Source: Mercurialis annua (lineage: Eukaryota; Streptophyta; Magnoliopsida; Malpighiales; Euphorbiaceae). From it: DNA of 64,000 nt. The DNA is taken from contig NC_065571.1 in assembly GCF_937616625.2 (NCBI RefSeq), forward strand, positions 1,490,501 to 1,554,500. Direction: 5' to 3'. Under the pieces are notes generated by a model. The model was not told where the DNA came from. It saw only the letters and a program-made list of their open reading frames with translations, and searched no databases. Shown one piece after another: positions 56,335-64,000 of this stretch. Position numbers and translations under genes: made by a program. Positions within the stretch are counted from its first letter, which is position 1, and each line of letters opens with the position of its first letter.

Positions 56335-56686
56335 TAGGGGTATAAAAGGCCGAGCCGAGTCCGAGCTAGGTCAAAATCTAGCTCGAACTCGAACAGGCTT
56401 AATTCAAATTCAAGATGAAGCTCAAGCAGTATATGATGTATTCTAAATTTTTTACTAAAAAATAAAAAAAACAATGAGGATGGTATATGCTTAATTTTAT
56501 AGAAATAAAAAATTAATATAATAAAAATATAAATTATTATTATATTTTATGCTGTATGGAGTTGGTTTAGGTCCATCTAGACTGCGAGTCACAAGAATCT
56601 TCTTAGTCCGTACATTCACTCGACCTCGAGTTTTTTCGAGTCAATTTCGAATAACTAACTAGCGGCCCGTCTCGTTTACACCTCTA
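56335..56686. mobile_element. hAT-type MITE, 352 bp
   Basis: Ends TAGGGGTATAAAAGGCCGAG and, from the right, TAGAGGTGTAAACGAGACGG are inverted repeats. Flanks GTAACAGG (56327-56334) and GTCACAGG (56687-56694) form an 8-bp duplication with one mismatch. Interior has CGAGCTAG, CTCGAACTCGAAC and CGAGTTTTTTCGAG motifs. Confidence 0.75.
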
Positions 56687-56694
56687 GTCACAGG

Positions 56695-59600
56695 CTCCCA
56701 AAATCAGGGGTTTAAATACGCGTGGGTCCCACTTAAGCTTTCTTTTTCTTCTGTGTCAATTCATCATCTTCATCCTCTTTCTTGTGCTACAATTTGGTGA
56801 TAGTGTCCAATTTAAATAATTAAAAAGGTTTGATTTTTAATACGAAAACTGAAAAATGGAAAAAATGAGCTGGTGCCCATGATTGTAACAACACACAACT
56901 CTTCTATTTCACTTGCCAAATAGGCGCGAGTGGACATTATTGGCAGGTTGAGATCATCAGAATGGGGGTCTTTTGGTCCTTTTTATTTCTGTTTATATGT
57001 TAATTATATTTACTCATAGGTCCCTGAATTTAGTGTATTCTCGATTGGTAGCTCCATGTTCTAAATCTTTTTTCTTATAATCTAATTTCGTAAAATACGA
57101 TTAAAAATGGATAACAAAATTAGTACAAACCAATTATGTAACTAAAATTTGAGCATTTCTTTTCAAAATGAGCTCAAGAAATCTCAAATAACATAACAAT
57201 TTTGTTGTCAAAATCTAAAAAGCGCCGTTTGAAAATTACCTTTTTGTCGGCCGCGGCCAATTAATTCAAAATGACCAAATTTGTATTGAAGTTAAGTAAT
57301 TTGCTAAACGTTATAAAAAATGTTAGTTCATTAAAATTTATAGTTGTTATGGATACTCTCAATATTCAGGCATAAATTAGCCAATTCAAATTTGTTTGGT
57401 GTAAAACCCCCGCAAATTTAAAATTATTTTATATTTAAGATTTGAAATTAAAACTTCAGAATTTTTATCATTTCATCTCAACTTCTAATGCGAGTCCATT
57501 AGAGCTTTGCTTGTTTCTCTCTCATTTATAGGTTTTGTACCAATTTGTGCTATTAATTGTGGCTTGTCGATTGTTATTATAAAAGAAAGATTAAGTTTAG
57601 GTGATGTGAGTAAATAGAAGAAAGTTAAGGGACTAGAAACAAAAATGAAGTATTTTGTAGGGAACGTGAGAGAGAGGGAGAAAATGAAAGTGCGAAGGTA
57701 GGGCAAGCTGACATAGATACCTTAGTGTTTGACCGTTTGTGACGAACTTAGTTTATTAATTGGTCGAAGGATGTTCGGTCTTAATGATTTTCATATTCTT
57801 CTCACCTCTCTCCATTTATTATTGGGGCGGCGTATCTCATTTATTTCTATTTTATCATCTCAAATTGGAAGTATGTACAAACCAGTCCCCATTTCAAATT
57901 TATTTTATACTTACATGATGTATATCTATAATACTGTAGAAAATTGCTAGTGGATGAAAATAAAAATATTTATTTAACAGTAATACAGGGAGTATGTATA
58001 TATTAAATGATCATGAAAAATACAATTCTTTTGCTATATTTTATATTATAAATCAATTAAATTATATTAAAATAATTAGTTATTTTATGTAAAAATAATT
58101 ATTTAGGAATAATAATTTACTTAATAATTAATAAACTATCGATTATTAAAAATACTAAAATTAATTAAAAAATATTAGAATCTATTTTTTTACTGGTAGC
58201 TATTTAAAACTAAAAAAATTAAAAAATTGACCATCAAATAGATGAACAGCACTCACTAAATGTGATAATGTTAATGATTTGGAAGAAGGACTATCTCCGC
58301 TATATAATCCACTAATTTTGATAAATTTGCGTGTTGACAAAATAAAGGGATTAGTGGAATTTTTTTCTCTCTTTAGTGGGAGCGATTATTTGAAATTTCA
58401 CTTGCACTGCTATTTGCTGTCATGTGTTACCATACAAAAATAAAACAAATTCTTAATTAAAAGATACCAATTTATGTGAAAATCTATTTACTGAAAAATA
58501 AATATTACGAAACAATTTTGGATATAAGGGGTATTTTGGGTAAAAACGATAAGCAGCTGTAATTTTCTTTTCTTTTTCTTTTAGAAGCTGCATGTGCAGT
58601 TCTGCAGGAAAAAAACATTGTGGTGGAGTATAAAAAAACTTGAAAGAATAAGATGGGCACATGTAAAGGTCCTTAACAATCGAATCAAATTAAAAAAATT
58701 AATTTAGTTCAATTTGAAATTAGAAAAAAAGATTATTTTATTTTTATTTATTTAATTAAAAAGATCAAATCAATAAATTAATTTAGTTATATTCAGTTTA
58801 AAAGATATTTGGCGATTATCATCGTTTTTCGACAACTGCAGTTTTCGTTACATCAAGAGGAAGGACAACCAGAGAGCACACAAGCTAACCCAAGAAGCGA
58901 AGACAAAGTTTCTCTTGTGATTAGAACGCAATAATAGTAGAACAATCTTCCTCCTTCATTTATCTTAATTCTATCTTTGGAAAAAAAATTAGAAGATATC
59001 ATTTTTATAAATTTAATCTGATTTGTTTAAAAATAAAAATTTCTGTTAAATTCAGTTTGGTTAGAAGAACATACTCCTAGACCAAGGAGGCATGTTTTTC
59101 TGTACAGTCAAAAAGAATATATGAAGCTGCAGCCTGCAATTTAGTCTTACACTTTATATAGAGAGTTTGACTTTAACATTAAATTAAACTAAACCAGCTT
59201 TTTTAAGGCAAAAAAATTGCAATTTAAAACATTTAAACATACTAAAAATACCTTTAAAACCTTTTTGCACCATTAAAAGTAAAACATAAATAAACTGGAA
59301 ATGATTTTAAGGACCAATCTCTAGGCATTTAAAATGGATTGGATATAAATATTAGTATCAGTTCCCCCCAATAAACCTAAAATGCAATTTGGTGATTAGG
59401 CAATTGATATGATTAATTATTTAATTTTGGAAAAATTAGGTCAATGTTTTTTTCTGCTTATACAATTTTTTTAAACTACTTTCAATCCAAAATTCCCGGC
59501 AATTGTGGACTTAATTGTATAGTTATTTTATATTATTGGATTGAAAATAGTTTTTTTTTATCTAAAGGACAATATTGAAAGAATATACAATTGTAGGAAC

Positions 59601-61248
59601 CGTGTTTATATTTTAAAGGCTATACAATTTTTAGTGCTATGCTTAACCTAAAAAAATCTTTATTGTTCAAAGCTATACCTAACTTTCATTAGTGAAGGTG
59701 CATTTGTCAACTATTATTGTCAAATTTTTTATACCATTTTTCTACTCTTATTTGTCAATTTTAGAATTTAGCCAAAGAATTTTAATTAAATCATAATTTG
59801 GTCATTTTCTAAAAGTATATTTCTTAAATCACGGTGGTTGAAATTTGAATTAAAACTGTATAATCACATGTCAGTATAAAACATGATTTTACGTGTTCTT
59901 TTAATTTGCTATTGAATTATGCTGGTTTGATTTTGTTCAAAAGTGTCACACGTGACATTTCACAAATAAATTGAAAACTGTTGATACTATATATGGACAA
60001 GATTGTAAGGAAAATAAGTGATTGGTTAAACAAGGAAATTGTTAATATCCGTGAACCATAAACCGGCCAGATTAAATTCCGTCCAGAACTGGTCAAATTG
60101 TAAAGCAGTGTGAAACCGAAGGGTGTTCAGTTTTGAACCGGTTCAACATTTTTGAAATTGAAACTGCGGTTTTGGTTCTAAACCGATAGTTCTGATTTCG
60201 ATCCGAATTTAAAAAATAAATACATTTTAAATTATCTACTATATATGTATATATCCTACCATATTTATGATATTAGTGTCTAATTATATCTAACCATATA
60301 TATTATTAATTACTAGTTATTTTTTTAATAATAACCATTAATTTTTTCTTTTTTATAACAATACATAATTATTTACTATGTATATATAAATAATTATTAA
60401 ATCTACGATGAATTAAATCATTTTGTTTTAGTTTTAAGTATAACTTATCTTAAGTTTAATTGTAATTTTAACTTAATTTTTGGTACTTAAATTAAATTTA
60501 AAAAATATATTTTTTGTTTTTAAAACCATTTGGAATTGGAACCATATACCTGAACTGGCCGGTTCTAAATCGATCTGGAACAGCCCAAAGAGAAATTTAA
60601 GGCATGTTTCAGTTCTCTTTGAACCGTGAAGCGGTAGTTCCATTTTATAAAGTGTAGCCACCTCTAATATTATGTAAATTCACAGTTTAATGGCACAATT
60701 TGTGGGTGTAAGTCACACCCACTACTTGTGGTGCACAAAAATTAAGCCAAACCGAATAATTAAACTGAATAATTAAATTGATCTAATAAGTTTAATTCGA
60801 TTTTGTTTGATACTTTTAAAAAATAATTTTCAATTTGATTTGATTTTTGACATAAACAATTCATGTTATAATGCAAACCGAACCACAACAATTAAATCTA
60901 ACTAAAATAACAACCAAATCGACTAGTTTAATTTAATTTATAAATTTTTATATTTTAGAAATATCAATTCAATTTAATGTTTTTTAAAATTAAATTGATT
61001 GGATTTAAATCAAATCAAATGTTGACACCATAGGCCACAACAGTGCTGGACATTATTATCAGCCTATCAGGTTCAGGAGTTTAGAAATAGCAGGCCTAAA
61101 ATTTATTTTACATTTGATCCATTAGTGTTCTATCTGGGCCATTTTCATCATTTCACCAGACATCCATCACTTAATATTCGCAATTCTTTTGGGGCTATCT
61201 AAACAAATTAGCTAAAAATACATTTCATTTACATTTGTACTTCAATAA
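56695..61248. other. Gene-poor AT-rich spacer of about 4.5 kb
   Basis: No gene, tRNA or rRNA recognised on either strand. 60040-60667 contains ACCGGTTC, GGCCGGTTC and GAACCGTGAA words on both sides of an AT-rich middle, probably an old hAT MITE. 60715-61035 has GGTGCACAAAAATTAA at the left and, reversed, GGTGTCAACATTTGATT at the right, possibly another decayed MITE. The open frames at 57485-57950 and 58453-58662 show no protein resemblance. Confidence 0.45.
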
Positions 61249-61469
61249 TTTATTTTAGGGCTTTTTATATAAAATACTGATTTTGACAGCCCATTTACTT
61301 TTATACAGGACAAGTTAAATTTTTACTTTACCTACCTCATTTTCTTACTTTAATAACCTGTACTTCAAATTTCTCTCTTTTATACGATTTTTCTTATTTC
61401 TCTCAATCATTCTTCTTCTCCATGATTTCTTTTGAGCTTTGGAAGACAATTTTCACGATTTCTGCTCCT

Positions 61470-61625
61470 TCTCTTCCGCTGTTCCACCTCCTCCGTTTCG
61501 CCGTTCTGCCTTCGACGTTCTGCCTTCGCCGTTCCGCCTCCTTCGTTCCGCCGTTTTGCCTTCGCCGTTCTGCCTTCGTCGTACCGCCTCCGCCGTTTCT
61601 CCTCCATCGTTCCGACTTTGTCTCG
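61470..61625 (+). repeat. GCCGTTCTGCCTTC minisatellite in the left arm
   Basis: Imperfect repetition of CCTTCGCCGTTCTG and TCCGCCTCCTTCGT words. It produces several overlapping open frames rich in leucine, proline and arginine in all three registers, none of which looks like a real protein. Confidence 0.7.
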
Positions 61626-62396
61626 CCGTGTTATCTTTCTTTTATCTTTTTAATTTTAGATCTGAAATTTTTTGTTCTTTTTTTTATTTTCAGATCTGTA
61701 ATTTGTTTATCTTTTACTGTTGATTCACCATTATACATGTATAAAGAGTATTTTTAAAGAACTTAATACTTATTTCATGTTATATAGAATAATTTTGTGA
61801 TTTTATATAATAAAATTCTGTTATTTCTGCATTTTTTTGTGTTTTGTTGTATTTCTGCGTTTTTTTTATTCTGCAGAATGATTTGTTGATGATGATTGAT
61901 TGCTGAATTATTGTAATGTTACAGTGTTATTGATTTTATGTTGACATTATGTTGATATTATGTTGATATCTACTGATTTTTTTTATTTTAACATTGACAA
62001 ATAAGATAATATTGTCTGTGAAATAAACTTTCGTTAGATGAAATGAAACTGTATCATAACCGTGTTTGTCGAAATTTAGTTAGGTATGAGAGGTGGAACG
62101 CAAAACAGTTATACAAGTGATTTTGAAGAAACTGTGCAGCTGCAAAGAGAATTGAGGAAAAATATATTTTAAAATAGATATCTTTAATTTGTGAACTGTT
62201 GTGTTGGCGTATATTTAATATATTTTTATTTTTATATGTAAGAATAATTTTATTTTTTCATTTGAATTATTGTTGTTGTTTTTTCATATTGTTTTGATTA
62301 CTTACTATGTTAATATCTTTATCTAATTCATTTATTTTAAACATTTTATACCTTTGTTGTTCTTTAGTAGAATTAACACTACCATATTAACAAATT

Positions 62397-62896
62397 ATCA
62401 ACATAATGTCAACATGATATCAACAATTAATGCTAATTTAGTCAAGATGTTTGTAAAATGAGAACATCGATTGATTTAAGCAAAAAACAATCAACATATT
62501 ATCAAAAACATGTCAACAAGTCATCAATACAGCAATTTAAGACTAACTTTACTTTTCTTTTAATGATTGAAAAATCAACATATTATCAACAGTATATCAA
62601 CAACATGTCAACATAAAAATTGAAAATCAAAAAAAGTAGAAATACTTATCAACATAATGTCAACAATAAATCAACAATTAATGCTAATTTAGTCAAGATG
62701 TTTGTAAAATGAAAACATTGATTGATTTAAGTCAAAAACAATCAACATATTATCAAAAACATATCAATAGTACATTAATACATCAATTTAAAACTAACTT
62801 TATTTTTCTTTCAATGATTGAAAAATCAACATGTTATCAACAGTATATCAACAACATGTCAACATAAACTTGAAAATCAAAAAAAGTTGAAATACA
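62397..62896. repeat. 249-bp direct repeat, two tandem copies, in the Mutator-type element
   Basis: 62397-62647 and 62648-62896 share AATTAATGCTAATTTAGTCA, AGATGTTTGTAAAATGA, AACAATCAACATATTATC and CAACAGTATATCAACAACAT. Smaller ATCAACA-type units are nested within. Confidence 0.85.
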
Positions 62897-63822
62897 TATC
62901 AATATAATGTCAACAATAAATCAACAACGAATCAACATAAGGAATGAAATAAAACATAATTTTTTGAAAAATTGTGACAATCTATAAAATATCAACAAGA
63001 AATCAACAACATGTCAACATGATAATGCTAATATATCATTATCTAATATCATTTAAATTTTGTTTTTTTAGTTTATTTCACGCACGAAATTATCTAATTT
63101 GCTAATGTTTTTTTTTAGAATAAATTTTTTCAATGTTAAAATTAAGGAAATACTAACTGATTATCAACACAAAATCAACATAAAATCAACAACACTGTAA
63201 TATTATAATATTTCGGCAATCAACCATCATCAATAAATCAAACTGCAGAATAAAACACAGAAACACAACCAAACACAAAAAATGCAGAAATAACAAAAAT
63301 TTATTCCATATAACCATAGATTTATATTACATAACATGAAATTAGCATTATATTCTTAAAATATAATCTCTATACATGTTTAATGGTGAAATAACAGTAA
63401 AAAAATTGTAGATCTGAAAATAAAAAAGAAGAAGAAGAAGAACAATGAATAAATTATAGATCTGAAATCAAATAGATGACGACGATGAGCAGAGGAGATG
63501 ATGGCGTTAACAAAGATGACAACGGAGGCGATGATGAGACGATGACGGAGGGGCGGAGGAACAGAGGACGGCTCAGCAGAAGACGGCGAACGGTAAAAAG
63601 AGAGAGGAAGATGAACTGAGAGGAAGAGAGAATTGAATGATGAGGAGAGAGAGAAAATAAATGAAATTATGATTTGTATGTTGTTAGGGTTTAATATATA
63701 GAATCCGTATAAAAGTAATAAAATAGGCCGCACATGGTAGTTTAGAAAAGGCAAACTTGGACCCGTATAAAAGATAAGAAATTGGCAAAGTAGGTTGTTT
63801 GTGTAAAAAGCCCTTTATTTTA

Positions 63823-64000
63823 ACAAAATTATTTCATAAAATTTAAATTTATCTCATATTTTATTAGGAAAGATAATGATGATAACGACCAAAAACGAGA
63901 GCGAAATGAAACTATCAAAGAGAGAAAACGATCTCAGAAAGGGCGGAATGCTAATAATAAAACAACTTACAATTGCATTCCGTAAATTAACAAAAAAAAT
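63823..64000. other. Right edge, nothing recognised
   Basis: AT-rich end of the window with no feature I can support. Confidence 0.4.

Larger units (their letters stand above)
61258..63813. mobile_element. Mutator-type non-autonomous element with long inverted arms, 2.56 kb
   Basis: Outer ends GGGCTTTTTATATAAA and, from the right, GGGCTTTTTACACAAA. The exact 9-bp duplication TTTATTTTA flanks it (61249-61257 and 63814-63822). Inverted arms extend about 750 bases each: for example TTTTATTTTCAGATCTG on the left versus its complement near 63404-63420, TTATTTCTGCATTTTTTGTG-like sequence in both arms, and ATTCTGCAG near 61870 and 63243. The centre (62036-63064) is built from ATCAACA/TGTCAACA words with a 249-bp direct repeat. 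No transposase frame is present. Nine-base duplication and long TIRs fit Mutator-like elements. Confidence 0.88.

Noticed and set aside
61422..61757. Leucine/proline/arginine-rich frames in three registers
   Set aside because: GCC-rich minisatellite in the Mutator-type element; all registers look alike, so not coding.
63380..63754. 124-codon minus-strand frame with serine- and phenylalanine-rich sequence
   Set aside because: Located in the right inverted arm of the Mutator-type element; low complexity, no family.

Overview
This window is nuclear DNA of a flowering plant, most likely a eudicot. Genes are split by many introns, the sequence is strongly AT-rich, and intergenic space is full of small non-autonomous transposons. 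The proteins belong to plant families: GT34 xyloglucan xylosyltransferase, RALF peptide, VAMP72 R-SNARE, isoprenylated HMA protein, DUF3527 and a POLTERGEIST-type PP2C. I cannot name the species.

Layout. 1-2987 (-): 5' part of a CARM1-type arginine methyltransferase (PRMT4), running off the left edge. 5700-7073 (-): intronless XXT1/XXT2-type xyloglucan xylosyltransferase. 8.7-14.1 kb: a cluster of MITEs with clear target-site duplications, with an intronless TSPO gene (11.5-12.0 kb, -) among them. 15.5-17.1 kb (+): heat-shock-factor-binding protein (HSBP) with a U12-type AT-AC intron. 18.6-19.0 kb (-): RALF preprohormone. 21.2-24.0 kb (+): AlaX-like tRNA-editing gene broken by a 7-bp tandem duplication.

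24.5-35.1 kb is a rearranged, decaying block. It holds an F-box pseudogene split by a hAT-type MITE, a 1163-bp tandem duplication, a peroxidase-derived gene full of internal tandem repeats, three copies of an unidentified coding-like segment in two orientations, and a gag-only Ty1-copia derivative. 36.8-38.5 kb (+): PP2C phosphatase. 40.3-41.5 kb (-): HIPP metal-binding protein. 44.2-46.3 kb (-): small coiled-coil protein. 47.6-48.5 kb: repeats with a SINE. 49.2-51.9 kb (+): VAMP724-type R-SNARE. 52.6-54.8 kb (-): DUF3527 protein. 55-64 kb has no recognisable gene; it holds a small hAT MITE and a 2.56-kb Mutator-type element with long inverted repeats.

The genes do not form a pathway. HSBP, RALF, the coiled-coil gene and VAMP724 recall, from memory, a short Arabidopsis chromosome 4 segment (At4g15780-At4g15802), which suggests conserved microsynteny opened up here by insertions. 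No clearly new multi-gene system was found. The best leads are the AT-AC intron in HSBP, the AlaX frameshift, and the peroxidase-like gene fused in frame to an unknown repeated segment.
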